A DNA stretch of 64,000 nt, from the IMG/VR virus record IMGVR_UViG_3300013132_000031, positions 44,086 to 108,085 of that record. One strand, 5' to 3'. The number at the start of each line of letters is the position of its first letter. The first letter of the stretch is position 1. The DNA comes from a virus. A program made the position numbers and the translations under genes. This document shows, in pieces, positions 1-7,095 of the stretch. A model generated the notes under the pieces. The model ran no database searches. It saw only the letters and a program-made list of their open reading frames with translations, and was not told the DNA's origin.

Positions 1-2
1 CA

Positions 3-200
3 GGATACAAGAAAAAACCCGCATGTGATAGATGCGGGTTTCGAGCAAGACTTGCCAGTCAGTTGTTGGTGTATCACATTGACGGAGATCTCAACAATGT
101 TGCATTGAGAAATCTCAAAACAATCTGTAAAAATTGTGTAGAAGAAGTGTCACGCACAGAAGTTACTTGGCGGGCGGGTGATCTCGAACCAGACGCTTGA
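3..200 (+). CDS. Small HNH/zinc-site protein of T4-like phages (5' truncated)
   Basis: This reading frame is open from the window edge and ends at TGA 198-200, so only the last 65 residues are visible. It reads GYKKKPACDRCGF early and later HIDGDLNNVALRNLKTICKNC. The two CxxC pairs flanking a His-Ile-Asp/Asn-rich segment are the layout of an HNH-type zinc site. The tail WRAGDLEPD resembles a small conserved protein of cyanophage T4 relatives; that resemblance is from memory. Nuclease activity is inferred from the layout only. The 3' end overlaps the convergent kinase gene by 38 bases. The DNA of its early codons also forms the terminator hairpin of the minus-strand operon. Confidence 0.6.
   Translation, partial: GYKKKPACDRCGFRARLASQLLVYHIDGDLNNVALRNLKTICKNCVEEVSRTEVTWRAGDLEPDA
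15..41 (-). terminator. Rho-independent terminator of the kinase/exonuclease operon
   Basis: Bases 15-24 pair with 32-41 (10 bp, 7-base loop). On the minus strand the stem is followed by six T (complement of 17-12, part of it in the stem). It lies about 120 bases past the stop of the minus-strand kinase gene and sits inside the coding sequence of the convergent gene. Confidence 0.7.
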
Positions 201-813
201 CCTGCTGGTACAAGTCATCTAATGTACCGTTGTTGTCCAGTACCACATCGAACTTAGTGCCCACCCAAGCAGTTTCTGACGCATGCACACCCAGTTGCTC
301 TAATTTTCTGCCGCTGAGAGCCCAGGTTGGATTGCCATCAGGGCCACGATTACGACTCACAGCCGCATCGTACCACTCGGGTTCGGGTCCGCGCACCACA
401 CGTACCACCCGGCCGCCAGCAGCACGAATGGCATGAATTTCGTTGGGAAATCTGCAATCGCTTATGACCACATCATCCCGGCTGTTGCGCAATTTGTTTT
501 CTAGGCTGGCAATCCAGATGTCATCGTGGAAGCCTTTGCGGCATACTTCGGTGCCCCACTGTTGCAGGATCCAACGCGGGGTCAAGTGTGGTATGTCCAG
601 TCGTTGGGCCCACCAGGGATCCACCTGCTCGCGCCACTCACGGGCCATCTTTGTACGGCCCTCCAGCATGGTTCTGTCCCAGCCAAACACCTGTGCCACA
701 GCGTCTTTGAGTGTGTTGGCAAAACTTTCTCGTCGAAAGTGATGTAGGTTCACTAGATAGTCTGCAATAGTATCTTTGCCTGAGCCAATAAATCCACAAA
801 CTCCAATGATCAT
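163..813 (-). CDS. 1: Deoxynucleoside monophosphate kinase (T4 gp1-like)
   Basis: A 216-residue protein that probably phosphorylates dNMPs, possibly including a modified nucleotide, to feed phage DNA synthesis, as T4 gp1 does. The N-terminus carries a P-loop, GFIGSGKDT at residues 7-15, followed by ADYL, as in T4 gp1 (GVKRSGKDT then ADFI). The central segment DVVISDCRFPNE (about residues 95-106) resembles the Walker B/LID-proximal region of the family. Length is close to T4 gp1 (241). The start ATG overlaps the stop of the upstream DexA-like gene in an ATGA, so the two are translationally coupled. Substrate specificity cannot be read from the sequence. Confidence 0.8.
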   Translation of the reverse strand: MIIGVCGFIGSGKDTIADYLVNLHHFRRESFANTLKDAVAQVFGWDRTMLEGRTKMAREWREQVDPWWAQRLDIPHLTPRWILQQWGTEVCRKGFHDDIWIASLENKLRNSRDDVVISDCRFPNEIHAIRAAGGRVVRVVRGPEPEWYDAAVSRNRGPDGNPTWALSGRKLEQLGVHASETAWVGTKFDVVLDNNGTLDDLYQQVKRLVRDHPPAK

Positions 814-1331
814 GCCAGTTCCTTGATATTTAAATGAATCAGGGTTGCTTGCAACATGTCAATTTGTCTGCGGCAGTCTTCCAACGCATGATGGCTGGTA
901 GGCGGTCGGGGCAACCCTGGATACAGCTTATATACCGTTCGTGCATCACAGATCTTATAATATTGCCATGGTAATGGTTTACCATAACTCTTGTAGGCAT
1001 GCTCTAGGATGTTGGCATCGTATGTGGGACCATTCATCCAGATGCGATTGCACTTCCAACATAATTTATGCAGTTCATCCAAGGCTTGATCCAGTGGGAT
1101 ACGACCCTGTTCATTGAACGCTTCGTCACGTGCGGCTGCAGGTTGTGTGGTCCACCAGTTGATGGTGCCTTGTTCAATAGTACGGTTTTCTTGGCTTTCA
1201 AAATCAACTCTGGCATAATACTTGTGCTCGTAGTAACCAGTGCCAAGGGGATCAAATGCCTGGGCCGCAATGGTTAGAATTGTGGTCTCAGGGCCTGTTG
1301 CCAAACCTTCAATGTCGATCATTAGGTCCAT
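810..1331 (-). CDS. dexA: DEDDh 3'-5' exonuclease, DexA-like
   Basis: A 173-residue RNase H-fold exonuclease, similar in type to T4 exonuclease A and to the Rv2179c-like family. The four acidic ligands and the general base of a DEDDh enzyme are visible: D6 and E8 in MIDIEGL, D105 in TYDANIL, then H148 and D152 in HHALED. It probably degrades single-stranded DNA or RNA 3'-5'; which one is not decidable here. It is first in a two-gene operon with the dNMP kinase (ATGA overlap), consistent with nucleotide recycling from degraded host nucleic acid. The ATG lies only 5 bases after a TATAAT box and has no Shine-Dalgarno sequence, suggesting a leaderless mRNA. Confidence 0.8.
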   Translation of the reverse strand: MDLMIDIEGLATGPETTILTIAAQAFDPLGTGYYEHKYYARVDFESQENRTIEQGTINWWTTQPAAARDEAFNEQGRIPLDQALDELHKLCWKCNRIWMNGPTYDANILEHAYKSYGKPLPWQYYKICDARTVYKLYPGLPRPPTSHHALEDCRRQIDMLQATLIHLNIKELA

Positions 1332-1336
1332 GCTGT

Positions 1337-1345
1337 ATTATAGCA
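1337..1345 (-). promoter_or_regulatory. Extended -10 promoter of the exonuclease/kinase operon
   Basis: The minus strand reads TGCTATAAT, an extended -10 box, followed by five bases and the ATG. No good -35 hexamer is seen at 16-18 bases. The TGC-TATAAT core is identical to those of the promoters at 5294 and 5639. The predicted transcription start falls on or next to the A of the start codon. Confidence 0.6.
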
Positions 1346-1371
1346 GGAATTTTGATAAAAGTGTGTGCAGT

Positions 1372-2142
1372 TTAGCCAATAACCCAGGTGATTGGTTGTG
1401 ACCCATCCACATAGTTTACCAATTGAACAACCAGCGCATCCATCTGGGCCTGTGCTTCGGTTTTCATTGCAGTGCCATTCAACGCACTGCCGCCCTGCGG
1501 TCCAGCAATGGTACCAAACTTTTCACGTGCTTCGCCAATGATCATTTTGCAGTTGGCCACCATGTAGTCTCGTAACCATTGTTTTATTTGGTGATCACTC
1601 AACAGGTTGAATTCAGGTTTCAAGTTGTAGGTCCACAGCAACACAGTTTCGCCGGAGCCTTTGGGATCACGAATCAGTTGCAATTTTTTGGTCACAGGAT
1701 TCCAGGTGTAGTTCATGTAGGCGCCAAACATGCGTCCGGCCAGCTCAATGTATTGACTGTAGAAATCATATGTGGCCAGGCCTCCTGCCACGTTGAAGTT
1801 CATGAGATACACATTGATACTTGCTTGTGCAAACGGGTCAAAGTTTGACGCAAACGGTCCCGAACTGTCGCCAAATGTTCTGCGGAATATTTGACGCACA
1901 CTCACAACTTCTTGAGGCAGTTCGTAGATGTTGACATCTTGTACCAACTGCATGAAACTGTAACTTTCCTCGTAGGCGTTGTTGGCTCGTTGGCGATAGG
2001 TGCCAATGGTTTTTTGATAGGCCGCTTCGTAGTGTGAGGGGTCTAGTTCTAGGTCAATGATATCCCCGCCCAACTGAAGTTTGACATACTCTATCAAGTT
2101 TTGTTTCAGTGTAGGCAGTGATTGCTGTTGCTGTTCTGGCAT
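1372..2142 (-). CDS. 13: Neck protein gp13 (head completion)
   Basis: A 256-residue protein assigned to the T4 gp13 family, which together with gp14 closes the filled head and joins it to the tail. The N-terminal part, with LIEYVKLQLGG, then DLELDPSHYEAAYQKTI and a segment ending YELP, follows the gp13 pattern of an initial helix pair and a domain that begins after the conserved ELP. It is somewhat shorter than T4 gp13 (309). It is transcribed opposite to gp14/gp15 and separated from them by accessory genes, unlike T4, where 13-14-15 are contiguous. A late octamer lies 18 bases upstream, and the leader can form a small GGAAC/GTTCC hairpin around the GGAG. Confidence 0.65.
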   Translation of the reverse strand: MPEQQQQSLPTLKQNLIEYVKLQLGGDIIDLELDPSHYEAAYQKTIGTYRQRANNAYEESYSFMQLVQDVNIYELPQEVVSVRQIFRRTFGDSSGPFASNFDPFAQASINVYLMNFNVAGGLATYDFYSQYIELAGRMFGAYMNYTWNPVTKKLQLIRDPKGSGETVLLWTYNLKPEFNLLSDHQIKQWLRDYMVANCKMIIGEAREKFGTIAGPQGGSALNGTAMKTEAQAQMDALVVQLVNYVDGSQPITWVIG

Positions 2143-2160
2143 CTGGAACTCCGGTTCCTG

Positions 2161-2168
2161 TATTTATT
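2161..2168 (-). promoter_or_regulatory. Late promoter octamer for gp13
   Basis: Minus strand AATAAATA, one base from the T4 late consensus TATAAATA. The TAA stop codon of the upstream gene (2164-2166) lies inside the octamer. The ATG of gp13 is 18 bases downstream. Confidence 0.55.
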
Positions 2169-3234
2169 GAAGTTTTGCTATCGTGTTGGGCAACCATTGG
2201 GCAAAATCCACGGGCCACTGGCGTTGCATTTGTGCCAACAGTTGTTGATTGTGTGTGGCCGCTGCGTGACATCTCACAGCCAATTTGATTTGATCAGAAT
2301 TTTTTATGTTGTGATAATTTTGTATGTTGAGTCTGACAAATTCTGTGATTTTTCCATGCCCGTACATGGTGTTACTTTGTGTCAAACGGTCATAACTGTG
2401 ATCTACCACATCATCCAACACATCAAACCCCAGTGTTTTCAAATACTCCACAGCGTGTTTTGCTGAAAACACAGCCCAAGGTGCTGGCGTTACCAGTGCT
2501 CTAAATATCTTTTCGCTGAATGCTACAGTGGCGTCTCCAGCATAGGTTTCAATTACCAAATTGAGGCACGCACCAACCTGCGTTTGCTCAACTGTTAGTG
2601 CATGGTTTCTAATGGGTATGTGGGGTCGGGTTTGATCAAACCACTCGGCATATTCGGTGTTGTGCAATTGATTCAACTGTGTCCAACAATGTGCAAAACT
2701 GTGTTGAGCATGTTCAGCAGTGTGCTCATTGCCCTGTGCTCGTGCATTGAAATTCACATGATCCAATTGTTGCACTTGATCAATCCCGCCCGACTGTTTT
2801 GTCAATTCTAATAGAATCAACTGTCGCTGACTGTCTAGCCTGTTGACTGAAAAATTAAATCGCCGACTTGGTGTCCAATTTTGATCTGCTGGCACATAAC
2901 TAAACACTCCAAAGTAACTTGATGGCAACTTTAGAATCTCATAATTGGTAGCAAAGGGCATGTGGTTGTCAGTGACGATTGTGGTGTCAGTATCAAACCA
3001 CTGATCAGGTGGCAGGCTCCAATCATCTCGGTTGACTCCAAAGTCATCGGCCAAACACACAATGACCTTGCGACTACCGCGCCCCCATGCTCTGGCACTG
3101 CCGGGTATTTTTCGATAGCCCATGTTCATCAACACACTTGAAAACAAATGAACCATTGCATGCTCATGATACATGCAGTGACTTTGCTGAAATATTTCTC
3201 CAAGATCAATTCGATAAAACTCTTGGTCAAACAT
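2164..3234 (-). CDS. Putative glycosyltransferase, GT10-like C-terminal half
   Basis: A 356-residue protein that I do not recognise from a named phage gene. Residues about 235-300 contain ETYAGDATVAFSEKIFRAL and, after the P-A-P-W segment, LGFDVLDDVVDHSYD. This matches the nucleotide-sugar-binding signature of GT10 (fucosyltransferase-type) and related enzymes: Ser-Glu-Lys, a Pro loop, then G-F-D and an acidic patch. The same signature recurs in the protein at 25438-26370, so the phage carries two relatives. Its start overlaps the end of the radical SAM gene by 8 bases, implying coupled expression and possibly a shared pathway. It might glycosylate the virion, DNA or host surface; the substrate is unknown. 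Confidence 0.45.
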   Translation of the reverse strand: MFDQEFYRIDLGEIFQQSHCMYHEHAMVHLFSSVLMNMGYRKIPGSARAWGRGSRKVIVCLADDFGVNRDDWSLPPDQWFDTDTTIVTDNHMPFATNYEILKLPSSYFGVFSYVPADQNWTPSRRFNFSVNRLDSQRQLILLELTKQSGGIDQVQQLDHVNFNARAQGNEHTAEHAQHSFAHCWTQLNQLHNTEYAEWFDQTRPHIPIRNHALTVEQTQVGACLNLVIETYAGDATVAFSEKIFRALVTPAPWAVFSAKHAVEYLKTLGFDVLDDVVDHSYDRLTQSNTMYGHGKITEFVRLNIQNYHNIKNSDQIKLAVRCHAAATHNQQLLAQMQRQWPVDFAQWLPNTIAKLQ

Positions 3235-4126
3235 TGCTGGTTCCTTTGATCACTGGAAATATTTTTTGAAATGTGTACTGCTCAGGACAAAATTTACACT
3301 GTGCAATGGGATTATCCAATTGAGCAAAAAATTCTTGTTGATAAGTTTCAAAATTGTCCACGCTCAGTGGCTGATACGAATTTAACAATGCTCGGTCTGC
3401 AGCAGATATATCCAATGTGTGTTGTTGATCAAACTCGGGCATCAGTGCCACTGGCGCACACTTGTACAACTGGCCGCGTATGAAATGATAACTTTTGAAT
3501 GTGGCAAATCCACAATTTTGATGTGCAAAAAATGGATCGCTGTTGTGCAATTTGAACACTGGTTGGGTGCTGTTTTGCCAAGAATGAGTGATGGCGGCCG
3601 AATGAAACGTATCAACGTTCATCACCGTTACCACTATGCCATTGCGGTCAACAAACAAATAATCACTACTCCAAAAATTTTTTGGATGTCCTTTTGGATA
3701 TATTTGCACTGGTCCTTTAAGGAACCATAGTATGTCTTCTTTTAATTTTTCAAACTGATCAGGGTTGTGCAAACTCACACCAATGTAATTGTGCGGACGA
3801 GTCTGATGTGGAAAAAACAAAGCATCATAAAGATCAGGATTGTGTCTAAATCTAGTACCATTAGTGAGTATTTGTACTTCAATTCCAAATATGCGATTAA
3901 TGCCACGCACCCAGTCTATCAGGGTGGGGTTCAAAAAAGGTTCCCCGCCCATGATAGTGACTGCTGTGAGATTAACTAACTTACCCCACTGCTGGTATTG
4001 ATCTTCATAGTCGCCCCAACGCTGCCAACCTTTAAAATTGAAATTGTTAAATCTATTGCAGTGCTGGCAGGTTAAATTGCATACGTTGGTAATGTATACG
4101 TCTACTTTGTTGGGGATTACATGCAT
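3227..4126 (-). CDS. Radical SAM protein with C-terminal auxiliary cysteines
   Basis: A 299-residue radical SAM enzyme. The [4Fe-4S] motif CNLTCQHC occupies residues 16-23 (C16, C20, C23) and the GGEP motif follows in IMGGEPFLNP near residue 60. Near the C-terminus CGFATFKSYH, LYKCAP and CKFC suggest a SPASM/twitch-like auxiliary iron-sulfur site. Such enzymes use S-adenosylmethionine to start radical chemistry on peptides, sugars or nucleotides; this one's substrate is not apparent. It sits 7 bases after the unknown 378-residue gene and overlaps the glycosyltransferase-like gene by 8 bases, so the three form one operon from the promoter at 5294-5322. No RiPP precursor is visible next to it. 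Confidence 0.8.
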   Translation of the reverse strand: MHVIPNKVDVYITNVCNLTCQHCNRFNNFNFKGWQRWGDYEDQYQQWGKLVNLTAVTIMGGEPFLNPTLIDWVRGINRIFGIEVQILTNGTRFRHNPDLYDALFFPHQTRPHNYIGVSLHNPDQFEKLKEDILWFLKGPVQIYPKGHPKNFWSSDYLFVDRNGIVVTVMNVDTFHSAAITHSWQNSTQPVFKLHNSDPFFAHQNCGFATFKSYHFIRGQLYKCAPVALMPEFDQQHTLDISAADRALLNSYQPLSVDNFETYQQEFFAQLDNPIAQCKFCPEQYTFQKIFPVIKGTSNV

Positions 4127-4133
4127 CCACTAC

Positions 4134-5270
4134 TTACCAGGCTTTTAGCACCACCAAGTTCTCTGTACCACGCCCGTTGAATGGAGTCTCAGTTGTGGTA
4201 AGGTCTTTGTAGATCTTACGTGCGGCTGGCTTGCCTGCGGCTTGCACTGCTTTCACAACATCTGCTGGCTTGCGCACAGTTTTTTGCATGGTCTCAATGG
4301 TACTGAAACCAATGATGCTGTTTGACTTCACAGTAAACGCCTGTGTGTGACTGTCGGCCACAATGTGGATCAACTTGCGCTTCTTGGTATCGTACAACCA
4401 TGCTTCGGCTTTGTCCACAAGACTTGCGGCTGGCAAGCCTCGGAGTTTGAGTTCGGCAAATTCCATCATGACTTTGAATTTTGCGGCACGTTTTTCAGGT
4501 GGCACTGACCGGACCTTGCGTGGCTTGCGTTCCACTTTCTTGATTTGTACGTATGCACCGCAGTCATTGATCACTGCTTCGCAAAACTTCACAATGTTGC
4601 GCATTTGAATCTTTGAAAAATTGCTGTAGCCTTCCGCGAGTTGTGCGTCTTTGCCTTCCATAGCAGTTTCAAATTCTGCCAGTTTGGCCTTCCACAAGTT
4701 GGCAATGTCCGAAATCATTTGCGGTGCTACATTTAGCCCACGGATCACTGTGATAGGTTTGTAGTCTGCTGACATCTTGACACCTGCAACCACAAACTCA
4801 TCAAACATGCCATCCAGTTCTCCAGCACATTCTGATACCTTTTCACGCAGGCGATCCTGAATGTTGGGCTTGGTCACTGGGGGTGCGGCGTCTACTACTA
4901 CCACTTCGGGTTCACGTGCTCGTAAAATTTCTTGAATGTAGCCTTCTAATCGAACTGTCTCAGTGTCTGTGAGTTCCAGGCCTACCATACTCATACGGCA
5001 AAGCCATGCAGTGGTCAAACGAACTGCCGAGTCAGGCACGCCTTTCAATGCACGAACATCTGCTCGGCGTCCGTTGTGCTCTAAGTAAGCCACCAACATC
5101 TCACGTGCGTCTTTTTTGCCGTAGAAGTAATTGTACCATGAAAAGGCAGCACTGAGCTGGCTGGTGCGATCATCTGTGGGTTGCACACGCCATGTTGGTT
5201 CCAGTCCTGTGTATTTGGTATCGGGACTGCGAGGGTTCAGTGGCTTGACAACGGCTCGTGTTGCGTTCAT
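4134..5270 (-). CDS. Conserved phage protein of unknown function (378 aa)
   Basis: I do not recognise a function. The 378-residue protein is soluble-looking, with no signal or membrane segment. An N-terminal helical part (FSWYNYFYGKKDAREMLVAYL near residues 44-64) is joined by a Pro/Val linker near residue 125 to a Lys-rich middle (KKVERKPRKVR) and a C-terminal part containing AWLYDTKKRKLIHIVA. The basic patches would suit nucleic-acid binding, but this is weak inference. It heads the operon with the radical SAM and GT-like genes and has its own strong promoter, with AAGGAG 7 bases before the ATG. This points to early expression. Confidence 0.6.
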   Translation of the reverse strand: MNATRAVVKPLNPRSPDTKYTGLEPTWRVQPTDDRTSQLSAAFSWYNYFYGKKDAREMLVAYLEHNGRRADVRALKGVPDSAVRLTTAWLCRMSMVGLELTDTETVRLEGYIQEILRAREPEVVVVDAAPPVTKPNIQDRLREKVSECAGELDGMFDEFVVAGVKMSADYKPITVIRGLNVAPQMISDIANLWKAKLAEFETAMEGKDAQLAEGYSNFSKIQMRNIVKFCEAVINDCGAYVQIKKVERKPRKVRSVPPEKRAAKFKVMMEFAELKLRGLPAASLVDKAEAWLYDTKKRKLIHIVADSHTQAFTVKSNSIIGFSTIETMQKTVRKPADVVKAVQAAGKPAARKIYKDLTTTETPFNGRGTENLVVLKAW

Positions 5271-5293
5271 CGGGGCTCCTTAAATTATATGTA

Positions 5294-5322
5294 ATTATAG
5301 CAGAATGGCCATTGTTGGTCAA
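5294..5322 (-). promoter_or_regulatory. Strong sigma70-type early promoter
   Basis: Minus strand TTGACC (5322-5317), a 17-base spacer ending in TGC, then TATAAT (5299-5294). The block GAATGGGTTGACCA around the -35 is identical in the promoter at 5639-5667. The start codon of the 378-residue gene is 23 bases downstream. Confidence 0.8.
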
Positions 5323-5612
5323 CCCATTCTTTTTGGCAAATCTTTGACTAGATCGAACAAATACGAAGCTCGATTGATATTGAAGTTTTTGTGTCGATAC
5401 ATGTATGCTTTTTTGCGCTCGGCTATCTCTAGTGCGTCCATGAGTTGACATTTCAATTTGAAATCTCGTGTGCTCATCATCTCTGATTGCATGTCTTTCA
5501 CATCTAGTGCATACTCCACCCATTTTTCGGTGGCTTTTACTTTGTCATATGGCACTATTGCTTTGCTGCCATTTGAGGTAGCATATTTGCTTACAAAATT
5601 GTGTGCTTTCAT
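5319..5612 (-). CDS. Small protein of unknown function (97 aa)
   Basis: A 97-residue protein with no recognised family. It is charged and probably helical, with a Lys/Arg-rich middle (ERKKAYMYRHKNF) and a C-terminal FDLVKDLPKR. I place the start at ATG 5612 rather than the GTG one codon upstream, because AAAGGAG lies 6 bases before that ATG. It has its own perfect-spacing promoter immediately upstream, and its 3' end overlaps the -35 element of the next gene's promoter. Position, size and promoter suggest a small early protein acting on the host; this is inference from context only. Confidence 0.6.
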   Translation of the reverse strand: MKAHNFVSKYATSNGSKAIVPYDKVKATEKWVEYALDVKDMQSEMMSTRDFKLKCQLMDALEIAERKKAYMYRHKNFNINRASYLFDLVKDLPKRMG

Positions 5613-5638
5613 CACTCACTCCTTTGTTGTCAAGCTGT

Positions 5639-5667
5639 ATTATAGCAGTTTAGGAATATTTGGTCAA
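5639..5667 (-). promoter_or_regulatory. Strong sigma70-type early promoter (copy 2)
   Basis: Minus strand TTGACC (5667-5662), a 17-base spacer ending in TGC, then TATAAT (5644-5639). It shares GAATGGGTTGACCA and TGCTATAAT with the promoter at 5294-5322. It is divergent from the late promoter of gp14 at 5694. Confidence 0.8.
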
Positions 5668-5693
5668 CCCATTCAATGGTAAACCCAAAGTAC

Positions 5694-5701
5694 TATAAAT
5701 A
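5694..5701 (+). promoter_or_regulatory. Late promoter of gp14, perfect octamer
   Basis: TATAAATA, exactly the T4 late consensus. Only TAGC separates it from the ATG at 5706, and there is no Shine-Dalgarno sequence. The mRNA should start at or within the start codon. Confidence 0.7.
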
Positions 5702-5705
5702 TAGC

Positions 5706-7046
5706 ATGCCACGCTTATCCCTATACCGTCCAAATCGCACTAAAGATTATCAATTTTTTGACCGCACCATTCGTGAAATGTACACTGTTGGCGGGGTCGA
5801 CATGTATGTTCACAAATATATGGGTCCACAAGCAGGCGGTGCAGACTCTACTCTAAGCGGCAATTTTGACGCCACACAGCCTGTGTACGAAGATCAAAGT
5901 GAGTTGAACATTCAAGACTTGCTGTTGTTGGAAAACCGTGATCGGATCTACTCCACAGACATATATACCATGCGTGGTGTGTTCAATCATCAAGACATTG
6001 ATTTTGATTTGACACAATTTGGATTGTTTTTGAACAACGACACCCTGTTTATTACGTTTCACTACAACACCATGATTGACGAATTTGGGCGCAAGCTCAT
6101 GAACGGTGATGTGTTGGAACTGCCCAATTTGAAAGACTATCATCCGCTGAACAGTGACATACCCCTGGCTATTCCTAGATACTATGTGATACAAGATGCT
6201 GACTTTGCAGCTGAAGGATTTAGTCGCACCTGGTTGCCGCACTTGTGGCGTGTAAAAGCAACACCGTTGCAAAACCAACAAGAATACAATGACATACTCA
6301 AACGCCCATTCATGCCCGAAAACATCTGGGACAACGGCAATTACTATCCCACTGGCACAGTGGTCAATTACGGTGATGTGTACTACACTGCTCAAAAAAA
6401 TGTCGCAGCAGGCACTGACATCACAGACACCACGGCTTGGCTACCAGTGACCAATCCGCCCAGCATCAGTGATGTGATCAGTACCAGAAGCAAAGATTAC
6501 CAGATCAACGATGACATTTTGATTCAAGCCGAGGTGGAGACTCCTGCATCTGGATACGACAGTAGCAAATTTTACATTGTGCCCACACAAAACGGCGAGC
6601 CAGCCAACCCCAGTGGCATCACTGCCGATGGCACTACCACAGTGGATGGCACACAAGGTGGCATGGATGTTACGCCAAAAGGCCAAGGCTATGCCGCAGG
6701 TTACATGACTGGTGGTGCAGTGGCACCCAATGGCCTGCCTGTGACACCAGCTGTGTCATTCCCGCCCAGTGCTGTGGCTGGCGATTATGTGTTGCGCTTG
6801 GACTACAAGCCCAATAGACTGTTTCGTTATGATGGCAAACGTTGGGTCAAGATTGAACAGAAAGTCAGAACTTCTCTTGACAACGGGCCACAAAATCAAA
6901 GCCTGCGCAGCACTTTTGTAAATAACACAGCCACGGTGAATACCAAAGATCTAGGCAACATTCCAAGTAGACAAAGCCTTAGTGAAGCATTGAAACCCAG
7001 AGCCGACAATGGCGATCAGGGTGGCTTCTTACCGCCTGGCACCTAA
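5706..7046 (+). CDS. 14: Neck protein gp14-like
   Basis: A 446-residue virion protein whose first 200 residues match the T4 gp14 neck family: a start with YRPNRTKDYQFFDRTIREMY, then GGVDMYVHKYMG and a paired segment around DIDFDLTQFGLFLNNDTLFITF. gp14 acts with gp13 to complete the head and attach the tail. T4 gp14 has 256 residues; the extra C-terminal half here is Gly/Pro/Thr-rich and contains VEWRVD-like and LDYKPNRLFRYDGKRW segments resembling a small carbohydrate-binding or beta-sandwich module. I chose ATG 5706 instead of the upstream in-frame ATG 5676, because the latter would lie upstream of the late promoter. gp15 follows 49 bases later. Confidence 0.65.
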   Translation: MPRLSLYRPNRTKDYQFFDRTIREMYTVGGVDMYVHKYMGPQAGGADSTLSGNFDATQPVYEDQSELNIQDLLLLENRDRIYSTDIYTMRGVFNHQDIDFDLTQFGLFLNNDTLFITFHYNTMIDEFGRKLMNGDVLELPNLKDYHPLNSDIPLAIPRYYVIQDADFAAEGFSRTWLPHLWRVKATPLQNQQEYNDILKRPFMPENIWDNGNYYPTGTVVNYGDVYYTAQKNVAAGTDITDTTAWLPVTNPPSISDVISTRSKDYQINDDILIQAEVETPASGYDSSKFYIVPTQNGEPANPSGITADGTTTVDGTQGGMDVTPKGQGYAAGYMTGGAVAPNGLPVTPAVSFPPSAVAGDYVLRLDYKPNRLFRYDGKRWVKIEQKVRTSLDNGPQNQSLRSTFVNNTATVNTKDLGNIPSRQSLSEALKPRADNGDQGGFLPPGT

Positions 7047-7095
7047 CGAAAGACCATAGACTGTAAACGAGTGTATATGGACTAGGAGAATTAAA

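Noticed and set aside
3-200. IscB or Cas9-type HNH protein as partner of the RNA element
   Set aside because: The visible part is a short C-terminal zinc-site protein without RuvC motifs; its ending matches a small conserved phage protein instead.
5676-5706. ATG 5676 start for gp14
   Set aside because: It lies upstream of the late promoter at 5694-5701, and the extra ten residues do not look like the family.
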